64,000 nt of DNA, from the NCBI GenBank assembly GCA_024398105.1, contig JAKSJP010000009.1, positions 1 through 64,000 on the forward strand, read 5' to 3'. The translations under genes were made by a program, and so were the position numbers. This document shows, one piece after another, positions 31,401-40,134 of this stretch. The stretch is from Bacteroidales bacterium. GTDB taxonomy: Bacteria > Bacteroidota > Bacteroidia > Bacteroidales > UBA932. Numbering within the stretch: position 1 is the first letter of the stretch; every line of letters begins with the position of its first letter. The notes under the pieces are model-generated. The model was not told the DNA's origin, ran no database searches, and saw only the letters and a list, made by a program, of their open reading frames with translations.

Positions 31401-31660
31401 CTGCGACAGACGACGGCTCAAAGACAAGTGGAAATAAACGCGTCATCAGGCCGGTAAGAGTATCCAGGGAGGACCTTAGACATATCGTTGACGAGCGTAA
31501 GCTCAAGCGTGAATATGGACGACTTGAGATCCGTCGTGACAAGATACTGAGCAAGAACCTGGATGAAGTCCTGGTTGCTCCTCAGCCTCTTGTCATTGAA
31601 GAACTTACAGCAAAGGACGTCAAGAAGGCGGCGTCAAAAAAGATAATAAGCAAGAAATAG
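25415..31660 (+). CDS. Giant DUF6603-like protein with long amphipathic helical N-terminal half
   Basis: A 2081-residue protein with no signal peptide. The start is set at ATG 25415 (MDNKVLDGFLL); a GTG two codons earlier is possible. Residues about 190-1025 are almost all charged amphipathic helix with runs such as KEAKDKVEGTVEAAAKEIID, suggesting coiled coils or a lipid- or surface-coating segment. Residues about 1030-1745 are a continuous beta-rich region with repeated hydrophobic strands (FTIEAGLFVQAPSPVQILLA, VGISFDAELVDSSIVGIELH), which resembles DUF6603 as I recall it. Residues 1745-2081 form a charged Lys-rich tail. No enzyme motif was found. It is the first of five genes spaced 4-14 bases apart. 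The function is unknown. Confidence 0.65.
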   Translation: MDNKVLDGFLLKLGTVLSLTKDALLADFLGDMPKYVPDVSVLDQSDSYDSFKANLSKEKDKLSKFVEYLCTRLGYDLTAFEKNQQLVDLVSSIFATVDSLGSSVKTLAGKGQEEWQKEFETVMTHVQGENGEKFTTDEFFLDPKAADEKLAFTAGKQGNSLTVSFVDIEGVGDVGALITTIKDLIKLIKSFRDFEWDSIRKEYKDFGDFIESTYFNEKFAERLFDHVISVLLSKAKEVFDEEIKMISQSIGDFKKLIEDTLKEAKDKVEGTVEAAAKEIIDKINELKSQLDAIHKQLRKAAQKLYDDAKKAAEAAGKEFTRTLEDFYKEASSDLYSQYTFIQAEMSRLTKEALGDFGKVGEVLNRIHKILDLFGILKTQTIEIAKYIPDTVTLPSVDMDDVNGLLKDAFDVFPVKDIKDFIKDAEPVAEGIVGALDAVGGVTGTGNLGSDAASELGKDVSDIKSEVDKLKDINPGKIVQNAVEEAQKKTDEALAKLKSMCPTVEINVIDFSRVQQLFTKPSEYFNEVFPLKDLDDAEAILAKIYEVAKAFNASVPDFSSVSSIINMLLARIRKAIDEIVNSADKAYQEAKKEVLAKLKKVQQFILDIKKVLEAFAMEVKKQLTDAFDSFKKDVLGAADEAKGLIATLQDDILKTVNEALDEAKAKGKSLLPDTNIKLRSIPGLDVKPDTLMYQLFAEPFIKVVQQQAKEHDLFKGFDTSSWEDVVKEAKAGGDGAVALLADYKSILQEIDERVRTIFDPKTYQTKFTAVMESLKEEFESRTAGIPKDYDALKKFGTDSLDKLLKGEDLKNPFSGFDFNAYFTIVADGVKELVPTDLDAYYLKFKEATLAAVEKMVAGSSAMQGDIQEALKKAKKDISYYNDQLKSFAQDIFSAYWKELKSAVYKLVVRPLVSLVETVVRKWVRELIQKVITEVIAAVKKQALLAYDEYKDVFKEVQEDVKDAVALVNSVKKEAEAVAQDVTAMISDILMLSEKAKGISSWQDGLAFAFSVYSAIPDSVKEYVQDLIPLPKWNFDSVKLPDYKLDMKNKFLAVSLFDYSYEDKKDNHIKTGVSFQLLAFVGDKAVLKEDGSPELDSEGDPKVRSGLYLLPAINGDYNQEFNLGEEHRLELSAAASMNKLAGEASKKDDKSKEIQKALADGAIGLFVTKKDGSQWEPECEPLFSTKAIEAWFQMTFRRGQAGEKEAKKLEIYDSEVLSITMDDYPQTLYIGYKDGLDFGYKGSVKNLVFNLDLAKVNSFFEAIMKDSISFNLESLEIGYGYKDGFTFNGDASVRIPINKTIDFKAVKLDNLAIEVGLPKLRGVSLGFGTNITADLSGVKLTMADIGFALDMNLLTEDYKFGDFDISPQFKMPDGIGLSINIEGTLTGTGALKWNKETGEIMGAAELRILEMCGASALFILNSKPVDGAPFSFMGALCVFFTPSIQLGMGFSLSAIGGSLGIHRRIDTDKMRNAVKDGSLTSILFVKDLDKHLSEVLANVTSYYPVKKNQFFFGALAQLKWAEIFTIEAGLFVQAPSPVQILLAGGLHLTIAEAVDKLLAINANFLGVFDPAVGISFDAELVDSSIVGIELHGSVALRIYWGGTTKGFILSAGGFHPEYTPEPGFNVGKMKRMGLKLDYSILKLSMDSYFAVTSNTVQFGSDTRLQIGWDKFGLSGYMYYNVLFQFNPFAFRFDAGVGLAVKCGSWTLMSVGADLDVSGPAKWHIKGKASFWFILVKIKIDFSKTWGKSQSTSDKKYIDIQSLLVKSFEQDENWAVVRGDLVDGLVNIAKFEKEMGLVMNPFDTLDFNQSEVPFGTDIEKYGEDLPGDVMRIELDTVGFEGDRVKAAHSDLTSSFAPSLTKKMTDAEKLHAPSYKDVNAGFNVKVDPDAVQMPDSVSYASVLESDVQDIDPDIWAAWEKKAAGVKKKVTAASTTTEEASAMAMTKKSVRPSSRRTATGFNRYIKELDSNYTVETRIKIADIIKCIEEEDYSAIEAINKAATDDGSKTSGNKRVIRPVRVSREDLRHIVDERKLKREYGRLEIRRDKILSKNLDEVLVAPQPLVIEELTAKDVKKAASKKIISKK

Positions 31661-31664
31661 AGTT

Positions 31665-34600
31665 ATGGCAGAACAGCAGACATATTATTTTCCGTGGTAC
31701 AGAAAAGGTCTCGGAAACAGCATAACTGAAACTGATACATTGGGAAATGGCTCAGGAAGTGTTCTTGCGCGTCCTGAGGTCAAGGTCGTGACAGAGTTCA
31801 AGGCCTATGGGCTTCCTCATCTTGATGAAAACAAGAAAGAGGTAAGGCCTGATCCTGTGAAATTGACACAGAAGAAGGTTGTCAGGTTCGTCGGACCTGG
31901 AGATGTGCTTTCAGTAAGCCCGTCGGCGGTGATGAAGGTCAACCCTGCACCGGACAGCGATACCTTCCCTATGCAGTATTTCCCATACTTGGAATTCTGG
32001 GAGCCGGATTTCCCATGGAGATATACACCGGCCGCTCCGGATGGGAACAAGCTTCGTCCTTGGCTTGCCCTTGTTGTATGCAAGAGCAGCGACATCGATG
32101 TACAGAGACCGGCAACCGGCCTTGAATACTTTACTTTCAAGGGCGATAAGGAAAGCTTCGCAGAGCTGTTCGTCGATCCGTCTCAGCTCCACAAGACTGC
32201 ACATGCTCAAGGAAGGGATGATAAGGCACCGGATTTCTCAAGAATTATTTCTTTGAGGAAAGACAAGGTCATGCTGGAACCAGGGACCATGTATACTGCT
32301 CTTCTGATTCCGACTTTCGAGACCGGCCGTCTCAGAGGACTTGGCATCAATGAGATCGAGGATGTCCCGGCCCAGGCTCCTGCCTGGGAAAGCACGATGG
32401 AATCTCAGAAAGCCCTTCACTCGGAGCGTCCTCTTGATTTCCCGATCTATTACAAGTGGACATTCAGGTCCGCATCAGACAGTTTTGACGTCCTGGTCCA
32501 GAAACTGACGTCCTATAAGAATACTAAGTCAGGCATAAAGCTGGACGTAAGCCAGATGGGCGAGGGCTTTGACTATGATGTCAACAGCAAGGGACGAAAG
32601 AGCATTTCTATGCCGGCAGCTACTGCACCGTTGGATTCTGACGCTAAAGAAGAGCCATTCCCATCTCCATCACGCAAGGAGGAGAAGGCTACATACCAGA
32701 ATCTGAAGGCCCTTCTTGGGAACAGTCCTGTATTCAATGAAAACCGTAGCGCAATTGAAGGAAAAGCGTTCATGGGAGAAATCGACCCGGGAGATGACGA
32801 CCCTATGGTTGTACCTCCTGTCTACGGAGCCCGTCATGCCCTTGCCACGGAACTTGAAAGTTCAGATAAGACAAAGAAATGGGTCGATGAGATCAATCTG
32901 GACATACACAACAGAGCTGCGGCCGGACTTGGAAAGAAGGTCATCCAGAACAATCAGGAAGAACTTGTCAACCGAGCATGGAAGCAGGTCGAGGCTGTCA
33001 AGGCCTTGAACGTGATTCTCTACAACCGTCTTGTAAGCATGAGGGCGAACCAGTCTTTGTATAACAAGACTGTCGGCTCTTTCGGAAGCGGTGACCAGTT
33101 CATTGCAAGCATGATCAATTATCTGTCGACGATGAAGAATGCGGGAGGAGATGTGTCGCTTTCGTCCATCATCAGTGACAAGCGTATCCCCTCAGGCTTT
33201 GCCAGCGCAAGCTTCCATAATCTCACTGACAGTGTTGCCAGGAGAGTGGCTGCTCTCGACGAGACGACGTTGATGGAGAATATAGTAAAGAACCAGACAT
33301 TCAAGATAGGAGAGACATTGATGTCCGGTACTTCTTCTATCCAGGACCTGAAGAAAGCACTTGCCAGGATGAAGGGTGCTGCATATGCGGTCCTTACGAA
33401 CAGTAAGTCCCCGATACATGGATATTCTGATATCGGATATGTTGTATGGGAAAATGAAGGCACCTTGTATGAGGACGCTTTCAACCCGCAATGGGCTATT
33501 GATGTGCCAACCCCGAGAGCTTCTTACCCTTTCCTGGCGGCCATCAAGGAAGGGAAACAGAACTGTGGACGATCTTTAAAGACGCTTCTAGAGAATGTAT
33601 GTAAAAATTTAGACAATTTGTATAGAAGTAGCAGTATCACGGGATTTGCGTCACCTTCAGTTCTTTGGGACTTCATCGAGGCACGTAAACAGTTGATGCC
33701 GTCAGAGCAGGCAGTATACATGCCTGCTATAGTGAATGTTACGTCGAAGGAAGAGGTCCAGAAAAGAATTCAGCAATTCAAAGGCTTCCCTGCCGGGGTC
33801 AAGGGGCTTGGTCCAAGCAGTATGTTGAAGTATGTAGGCTCAAGTAATGTCATTTGTTTGGAGCCAGAGGAGTATGGTATGCTGTTCGGAAAGGACAAAC
33901 TGATCACTAAGCTCGGGAAGGACAGCAAAGCTCGCTATTATGTGAACATCAAGGTTCTGACCAAAAAGGTCAGACATGGTGAGATGAAAATAAAAGATGA
34001 CACATTGTTCTGGATCCATGCTTTGCCTTCATATGTGTCAGATCAGTTGTTTGAGGAGGATATGTTCCTCGTGATTACCGACGGTAGATTGAGCCAGACA
34101 GAATTGTCTTTGTCGTTGCTAAATTTTACTGGTGGAAATAAACCATCGTTGAAATCATTCGACAACTATCTGTCTAAAACCATGTTTGATGGACTTAGCA
34201 CATCTGAAAGGACTGCTGTCATGGAGGCTGGGATGAAAAGCGACATTTTAGCTGAGATTCGTGATTACCTTGAACTGCCTGTAAGCTTCGCTATTGATAC
34301 CAGCCGTCTTGACGACTCGATCTGCCAGACTTTCGAGAAACCTTCAGACCTGATGAAGTTCCTGGAGACCCCAAAGCCTGGAATGACTCAGCTCGTGAAG
34401 TTGATCGCTGATCTGGAAAAAGAACTCGAGTCGATGGCGACATCTCATGCCGCAGAGGCAAAGGAGGAATCTCAGCCTGCACCTTCGGCTGAGGTCGAGG
34501 CTGATGCAAAGCAGCTCAGCAAGGAATTCAACCAGAAAGAGGCATTCGCAAGAATGAAGGAAGTCGCCCAGGCGTATTATTCTATCTTCTTCTCGGATAC

Positions 34601-35378
34601 AGAGGTAGGAAAGAGGCTGCGCGATGAATATATAGATGAGCTTCTTACATCAAAATATCCTATCATCGCATATCCTATCTTCCCGGAGCCGACATTCCAT
34701 TATCTTAAACTGGTGGATGAGGGATTCGTTCTCCCTGGAGCTGCAGATATCCCTACGGATACGGTTTCCATGGTCATGAGCAATCCGCTCTTCGAGGAGG
34801 CATATCTTTGCGGAATGAATACGGAGATGGGTCAGGAGCTCTTGTGGAGAGAGTATCCTACAGATCAGAGAGGCTCTTACTTCAGGAAATTCTGGGATTC
34901 GGAAACCGACGAGAAGAGCATTTCGTCCGGCAACTATTTTGACATCAAGACGGTGCATTCATGGGACAAGAACCTTGGAGAGAACCATATGGCTTCCAAG
35001 GACGGGCTCCTCATCTTTGCTGTCAAGGGTAAGCTGATGAGACTATATCCTAGTACGGAGATCTGTCTTACCAAGGCAAAGCTGGCCGGTAAGGGAAAGG
35101 TCGGCTTCGATGATTCTCAGCCTGTGATCCAGCCGGTGATGCAGTCATTCCTTAACGAGGATATCTTCCTGGTAGGATTCAAGACAGATATCGGGACTTT
35201 GATGGGCAACCCTTCCGCTGGGGACTATGGTTACATCCTGACATTCAAGGAGAATGTTGAAGACCTGAATTTCACATGCGAGAAGTCTTATGATGGTGCA
35301 GAGCACTCGGCTGATGTCGCGCGTGATGTCGTCAACGAGCCATCCCGTTATGGTAAGCACATCTCATTATTTATTTAG
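31665..35378 (+). CDS. Large protein of unknown function (PWLALVV-type)
   Basis: A 1237-residue soluble protein that starts four bases after the giant gene. No signal or membrane segment is evident. Recognisable blocks are YFPWYRKGLG near the start, DFPWRYTPA with LRPWLALVV near residues 112-130, and INLDIHNRAAAGLG with QEELVNRAWKQVEAV near residues 405-445. From memory, similar blocks occur in uncharacterised proteins of Actinobacteria and Cyanobacteria gene clusters. An Ala/Glu/Pro-rich linker lies near residues 925-950. The stretch 33570-34300 has visibly more A/T-rich codons than its surroundings. No function is assigned; a structural part of a complex is the simplest inference. Confidence 0.6.
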   Translation: MAEQQTYYFPWYRKGLGNSITETDTLGNGSGSVLARPEVKVVTEFKAYGLPHLDENKKEVRPDPVKLTQKKVVRFVGPGDVLSVSPSAVMKVNPAPDSDTFPMQYFPYLEFWEPDFPWRYTPAAPDGNKLRPWLALVVCKSSDIDVQRPATGLEYFTFKGDKESFAELFVDPSQLHKTAHAQGRDDKAPDFSRIISLRKDKVMLEPGTMYTALLIPTFETGRLRGLGINEIEDVPAQAPAWESTMESQKALHSERPLDFPIYYKWTFRSASDSFDVLVQKLTSYKNTKSGIKLDVSQMGEGFDYDVNSKGRKSISMPAATAPLDSDAKEEPFPSPSRKEEKATYQNLKALLGNSPVFNENRSAIEGKAFMGEIDPGDDDPMVVPPVYGARHALATELESSDKTKKWVDEINLDIHNRAAAGLGKKVIQNNQEELVNRAWKQVEAVKALNVILYNRLVSMRANQSLYNKTVGSFGSGDQFIASMINYLSTMKNAGGDVSLSSIISDKRIPSGFASASFHNLTDSVARRVAALDETTLMENIVKNQTFKIGETLMSGTSSIQDLKKALARMKGAAYAVLTNSKSPIHGYSDIGYVVWENEGTLYEDAFNPQWAIDVPTPRASYPFLAAIKEGKQNCGRSLKTLLENVCKNLDNLYRSSSITGFASPSVLWDFIEARKQLMPSEQAVYMPAIVNVTSKEEVQKRIQQFKGFPAGVKGLGPSSMLKYVGSSNVICLEPEEYGMLFGKDKLITKLGKDSKARYYVNIKVLTKKVRHGEMKIKDDTLFWIHALPSYVSDQLFEEDMFLVITDGRLSQTELSLSLLNFTGGNKPSLKSFDNYLSKTMFDGLSTSERTAVMEAGMKSDILAEIRDYLELPVSFAIDTSRLDDSICQTFEKPSDLMKFLETPKPGMTQLVKLIADLEKELESMATSHAAEAKEESQPAPSAEVEADAKQLSKEFNQKEAFARMKEVAQAYYSIFFSDTEVGKRLRDEYIDELLTSKYPIIAYPIFPEPTFHYLKLVDEGFVLPGAADIPTDTVSMVMSNPLFEEAYLCGMNTEMGQELLWREYPTDQRGSYFRKFWDSETDEKSISSGNYFDIKTVHSWDKNLGENHMASKDGLLIFAVKGKLMRLYPSTEICLTKAKLAGKGKVGFDDSQPVIQPVMQSFLNEDIFLVGFKTDIGTLMGNPSAGDYGYILTFKENVEDLNFTCEKSYDGAEHSADVARDVVNEPSRYGKHISLFI

Positions 35379-35389
35379 ATTGGACAGCT

Positions 35390-38300
35390 ATGAACAGAAC
35401 AATAGATCAGTCAACTCTTGCAGGAGCGTTTCAGAACACTCTGAACTCGATAAGTAGCAAAAGACCGATTCTCCTTTTCCCAGTAAGGTTGGAGACCGTG
35501 TATCGTAAGGCTGAGCGGTCGATAAGACCTGCCGGCAGTCAGACTGGTACCAAGGTATCTGCTACCGACCTGTGCGTCAGGATATTTCCGGATGAGATAC
35601 TCCTTAATTACTATAATGAGAAGCTGACAGCCCAGGAAATCAGCGATGCCAAATATTTCTGGCTTCAGTGGTTCATCGCGAGTGGAAGTGACACCCGCGA
35701 GTTTGAGGCGTGGCAGGTGCTTTGCTCAAGATATGATGTAGACAAGGCGGCATGGCTGGCAAGGTGTCTTCACCCAGCCTCTCTGTCGGACTTCATGTCA
35801 AGACGACCATATCTGCGCATCAACAATGTCGAAGCTGCCATCCATGATACATACTCTCTCCTGGGAGATACGCTCCTTGATGAGGACCTTATAAAAAAGA
35901 GTGTCCAGGAAAGGAAACTGGAGGAGAATCTCCAGAAGATAGACGATCACCTCTCAACCATAGTCAACTGTGTCCGCAATGCGGAATACATCGTGGATTA
36001 TCTCTATGACGCTATAATTGCGGTGATTGACTATCTCGAGAAGAGAATAAGGCTGTTCGTGGATTTCTATACCAAGTGTGAGTCGGAATTCGTCGGAGAC
36101 CTTAAGACCATGGAGCTTTGGGATACTGACTATAACGAGCTTCTTGGTATGCAGAAAAGGGTGTCTGGCATTGCGTCTGAGTTCGAAGGAAGGAGGCTTT
36201 CCCTTGCTGAGATGGTCAAGATGTATCTTGACGACCCTAAGAATAAGGATGTGTTCCCTTCTGTCACAGAAGAGACGAGCGATTTCCCTGCTTCAGTGAA
36301 GTCAGACCTTCTACCGGACAGGTTCCTCCTTTTCGCGGAGGCAAAGAACGGTAAGACCTATGTCAGATATGGCAATCCTGTCAAGAAGGACCTTGACCTG
36401 GGCCTTGTCCCATCCAAGGACATGAGCGAAGATTTCAAGATGGATGCTGATTCCAATCTGACAAAGACCGGCAAGATCACCTGGATGACCGACTATGACG
36501 AGGCAGAGTCCTGCGGAATGGCTATCACGCTCCCAGACATCGGCTCGACTCCGTTCAACTATATTTACGTGCTGGGTATCAAGGCTCAGGATTCAGGGCA
36601 CCATGTAATCGAGTGGACTAGCAGTGAAAGGTTGCTGAAAGAGCTGTTCCTTGGACACAACTATCTTGGCGAAGGCATGAGCATTGTCAGGAAAGGCACA
36701 CCTACCAATCAGGTAGATGGGGCGGCTCCGATGGAGGACCTCTCTGACGAGGAGATAATGCGTCTGAGGTTCAATGTCGAGATAAAGGCAAGTGTTCCGT
36801 CGACCGGAACATCATCTGGCTCGGTTTCTTCGAGCGTCCTCCAGGGCGCTGATGCCGGTACTGTCCTCTCAAGAAACTTCAGAGGTACGGACTTCTCAAG
36901 AGTCCCTGGCCATGACAATATGGAATTGACGGAATCAGCCGTGGCTATGAGAGGCCTTTGGCGCAGATTCGTGGAGGACAGGGTGCAAGGAAGCGGCAAT
37001 AGCTTCAAGTCGTTCATTACGGAGGTAGGAGCCTTCTTTGCTGACTATGTCAGGTCGACGGGCGTCTATCCCACTTTGAGAGTCGGAAAGAATCCATACG
37101 GTATCCTTCCTGTGACTGACTATATGTCAATGCTTGAGTCAATGATCCATTGTGATTCGGTAAGTTCTAATATCAAGTACCTGTACTATACGATTGCTAA
37201 GCTGGGTGCCAGATGGCAGCAACTGAGGAACGGCCGTGTCTACACCGTGGATAATCTTGGTCAGAATTCGGAAATAGCTTATCTGAAGCTTGTCTCACAG
37301 AATGCCCGTTCCGTAGAATATAGGAAAAGACTGTGCATAAGCACGCCTCTTATCAATAGCGGTAACGCAAAGACAGACCTGATCGGACTGAAGGAGGAAA
37401 CTCCCGACTATTTCAAGTCGTCTTTGACTGATATCGTTGAAGACTATGATATCAAGGATATGATCGACGTGGTCAAAGTTGACCTCCCTTTGATATCTGA
37501 TGAACGAGCAGCGGAACTTGTCGGAGAGTTTATCGATGCCATGTCATACAGATTGGATGCATGGTATACGGCCATGGTGTGCTATCTCATGGACAGACAG
37601 AGGAAGCTATATCCTGAAGGCGTTGCCCATCCGGCGATCGGTGCATATGGCTGGGTGTTCAATCTCAAGCCTGACAATCGTACCGAGGACCCTGACAAGG
37701 ATCAGGTGATCAAAGATATGAAGCTGCCGAAGGATTCGACAGTCATTACGGATTCCAAATCGAGTCCTGCAGAATATATAGTAGCACCTTCTGTCCAGCA
37801 TGCGATCACCGCTGCAGTCCTCAGAAGTGCCTATGTCGGCTCTGACGGCAGGGGAAAGGATCCACGCATGTGCATCAATCTTTCTTCAGCCAGGGCTCGC
37901 CAGGCTTTGAGGATCCTTGAGAGCGTGAAGGATGGAATGGCGACGAGCATAGTCCTTGGAACTGAATTCGAAAGGTACCTCCACGACGTGGCGAAGAATT
38001 CGGAATACAAGTTGGAGATGGACAAGTTCATCTATCCTCTGCGAAAACTGTATCCGCAGTCAGTCGACATCTTCTCTCCGAATGACAGCAGGGCGAAGAA
38101 CTATACAATGAATGTCATCAATGCCGAGTCGCTTCTGAACAGCATTGTTTCTGATAAGAACAAGATTTATTGGAACAACAGCGGAAGACTTTCAGAATGG
38201 TTGGTGGAGAATTTTGACAAGGTCTCACCTCTGAATGAGCTGAAGAGCCTTCCTGAATGTCAGGACAAGGAGGAGATAGCTACCTTGTGCGCCCTCATCG

Positions 38301-40126
38301 AGAGAGTGTACGATTCATATGACGCATTGAACGACCTTCTTCTCGGAGAGGGAGTATATAGACTTGTAGCTGGAGACAAGGCATCTTTTGCTGCAATTTC
38401 CAATTTCATGGCAAAGGGCTCCGGCAATATCCCGTCTCCTGCGATCCTTGATACTCCGCTTGAGTATGTGGCAGTGGCACATAAGACAGTGCTGCCGATG
38501 CCGGCGGCTTCTGCCAAGCCGCTTTCGGTGCTTGCCAATGCTGAACCTAGGGTTGATCAATGGCTCCGTGGAATGATAGGAAAGATGTCCACAGTCGTGT
38601 TCTGGGTCGAGATGGGAGACCTGATCCAGAAGTCAAATCTGGAGATTCTCGACATAGATCCTGTTGAGTATCTCTATGCCAGCTCTTCCGAGCATGCGTT
38701 CATGACCCTTCTTGAGATCAAATGGAGGAAGAAGTACGGACATTACACTGAGAAGATCAGGATTGTGACCGGAGATCCGTCGCAGCTTGAACCAGGAGAA
38801 GTCCTTGACAAGGAAGACAACGAGTTCTCAATCTATGAGGATTCAATGAGAATTGACAATCTCCGTGCGCTTGTCTTTGGCTCACGTCCGCTCAGGGCCA
38901 GCGATTTCGCTCCTGGAAAGGATGTCAACGATGAGGCTTCCGTAGATGTTGAGGATCTCAGGAAGAGACTCGAGTCCACGACTTCTTACCTGAACAGTCT
39001 CAGGTCCAGGATACAGCTTGTCTATGATGAGACCGATGGAGAGGAATTCATAGATGATGAGACTTTGATGGAGATGTATTCCCTTGTGGCCGTTGCCATT
39101 GAATGTGGAATCTATGAAGCCTCAGTTCCATATCGTCCGGAACTGATGATCAGCCAGTATGACAAGATTCTGGAAAGACCGGTCTGGGACAAGTGTGTAG
39201 AAGTCCAGAGAGATCTCAGGAATTCATTGCTTTCAATAATCAGTCTTATTGATGATAAGCTGACATCAAGTTCAAAGATTGCACTCAGCAGTGTTGAATC
39301 ATATTGTGAAGCGATCAGGAAGCTTACCCTTGCTTCATTCAAGGTACTTCCTCTGTTCAGACTTGAGAAAGCATTGGAGGATAATGAGAAATCCATACTC
39401 TCCAGATCTCTGGGCAGGTCGGTGAAACAGAACTTCAGCAATGCCACAGACCAGATTCTTGACGAATGGCTCGAAGAGACTGCTTCTGTCCGTCCTGGAA
39501 TGATGCTTTGGGACAAGGCGTCAATGTTCAGCCTGGCTGCTGGAATCGAGACGGGCAAGTCAAGCATCTATCAGATCAAGGCCGACGGCAAGGCCGGAAA
39601 CGAGTGGCTTGGAACAACCGTGTCATCTGAATCGGAACTCGATGATGCAGACACAATGGTGATCCTGTCAAGTTCCAACCTGAAAGAAGGTTCTGCAAAC
39701 AGTGGCCTTGTCATAGATTCATGGATAGAATACATACCTTATCAGAAGCATACAGCCGGAATGTCCATACATATCGACCAGCCGGACGCAGAGGCACCTC
39801 AGGCTATTCTTCTGGCTGTACATCCTGATATTCCAGGGTCTACGAATTACAAAGAAAGATGGGATATCACAAAGGTGGCGGAGATTCTTGATTCAACGAG
39901 GTTCATGCTCCAGAACAGAGCAGTCGATCCTGAAGTGATCAGCACCGATGCAGAACTGTCGAAGGTCCTGCCTCTGTTGAGTGATGCGAACCTCAAGCTC
40001 ATAGCCGGAATCGGAGGCAGCCTGATATCATTTACCTTGAAGCAAGATGAGTATGTGGCACGTGTCGGAGAGGAAATATTCCGTCAGATGCCAGGAGGAT
40101 CAATTTTGGGCAGGTCTTTAAAATAG
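35390..40126 (+). CDS. Large protein of unknown function (FPVRLET/LRVGxxPYGxLPV-type)
   Basis: A 1578-residue soluble protein, 11 bases after the previous gene and 8 bases before the next. The N-terminus carries PILLFPVRLETVY, followed by LCVRIFPDEI and KAAWLAR. Around residue 565 there is LRVGKNPYGILPVTDY. I recall equivalents of these blocks (PVRLETRF, LRVGxQPYGxLPV) in uncharacterised actinobacterial and cyanobacterial proteins. There is no signal peptide, transmembrane segment or known catalytic motif. The length and helical central parts fit a scaffold. No function is claimed. Confidence 0.6.
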   Translation: MNRTIDQSTLAGAFQNTLNSISSKRPILLFPVRLETVYRKAERSIRPAGSQTGTKVSATDLCVRIFPDEILLNYYNEKLTAQEISDAKYFWLQWFIASGSDTREFEAWQVLCSRYDVDKAAWLARCLHPASLSDFMSRRPYLRINNVEAAIHDTYSLLGDTLLDEDLIKKSVQERKLEENLQKIDDHLSTIVNCVRNAEYIVDYLYDAIIAVIDYLEKRIRLFVDFYTKCESEFVGDLKTMELWDTDYNELLGMQKRVSGIASEFEGRRLSLAEMVKMYLDDPKNKDVFPSVTEETSDFPASVKSDLLPDRFLLFAEAKNGKTYVRYGNPVKKDLDLGLVPSKDMSEDFKMDADSNLTKTGKITWMTDYDEAESCGMAITLPDIGSTPFNYIYVLGIKAQDSGHHVIEWTSSERLLKELFLGHNYLGEGMSIVRKGTPTNQVDGAAPMEDLSDEEIMRLRFNVEIKASVPSTGTSSGSVSSSVLQGADAGTVLSRNFRGTDFSRVPGHDNMELTESAVAMRGLWRRFVEDRVQGSGNSFKSFITEVGAFFADYVRSTGVYPTLRVGKNPYGILPVTDYMSMLESMIHCDSVSSNIKYLYYTIAKLGARWQQLRNGRVYTVDNLGQNSEIAYLKLVSQNARSVEYRKRLCISTPLINSGNAKTDLIGLKEETPDYFKSSLTDIVEDYDIKDMIDVVKVDLPLISDERAAELVGEFIDAMSYRLDAWYTAMVCYLMDRQRKLYPEGVAHPAIGAYGWVFNLKPDNRTEDPDKDQVIKDMKLPKDSTVITDSKSSPAEYIVAPSVQHAITAAVLRSAYVGSDGRGKDPRMCINLSSARARQALRILESVKDGMATSIVLGTEFERYLHDVAKNSEYKLEMDKFIYPLRKLYPQSVDIFSPNDSRAKNYTMNVINAESLLNSIVSDKNKIYWNNSGRLSEWLVENFDKVSPLNELKSLPECQDKEEIATLCALIERVYDSYDALNDLLLGEGVYRLVAGDKASFAAISNFMAKGSGNIPSPAILDTPLEYVAVAHKTVLPMPAASAKPLSVLANAEPRVDQWLRGMIGKMSTVVFWVEMGDLIQKSNLEILDIDPVEYLYASSSEHAFMTLLEIKWRKKYGHYTEKIRIVTGDPSQLEPGEVLDKEDNEFSIYEDSMRIDNLRALVFGSRPLRASDFAPGKDVNDEASVDVEDLRKRLESTTSYLNSLRSRIQLVYDETDGEEFIDDETLMEMYSLVAVAIECGIYEASVPYRPELMISQYDKILERPVWDKCVEVQRDLRNSLLSIISLIDDKLTSSSKIALSSVESYCEAIRKLTLASFKVLPLFRLEKALEDNEKSILSRSLGRSVKQNFSNATDQILDEWLEETASVRPGMMLWDKASMFSLAAGIETGKSSIYQIKADGKAGNEWLGTTVSSESELDDADTMVILSSSNLKEGSANSGLVIDSWIEYIPYQKHTAGMSIHIDQPDAEAPQAILLAVHPDIPGSTNYKERWDITKVAEILDSTRFMLQNRAVDPEVISTDAELSKVLPLLSDANLKLIAGIGGSLISFTLKQDEYVARVGEEIFRQMPGGSILGRSLK

Positions 40127-40134
40127 AATGAATT

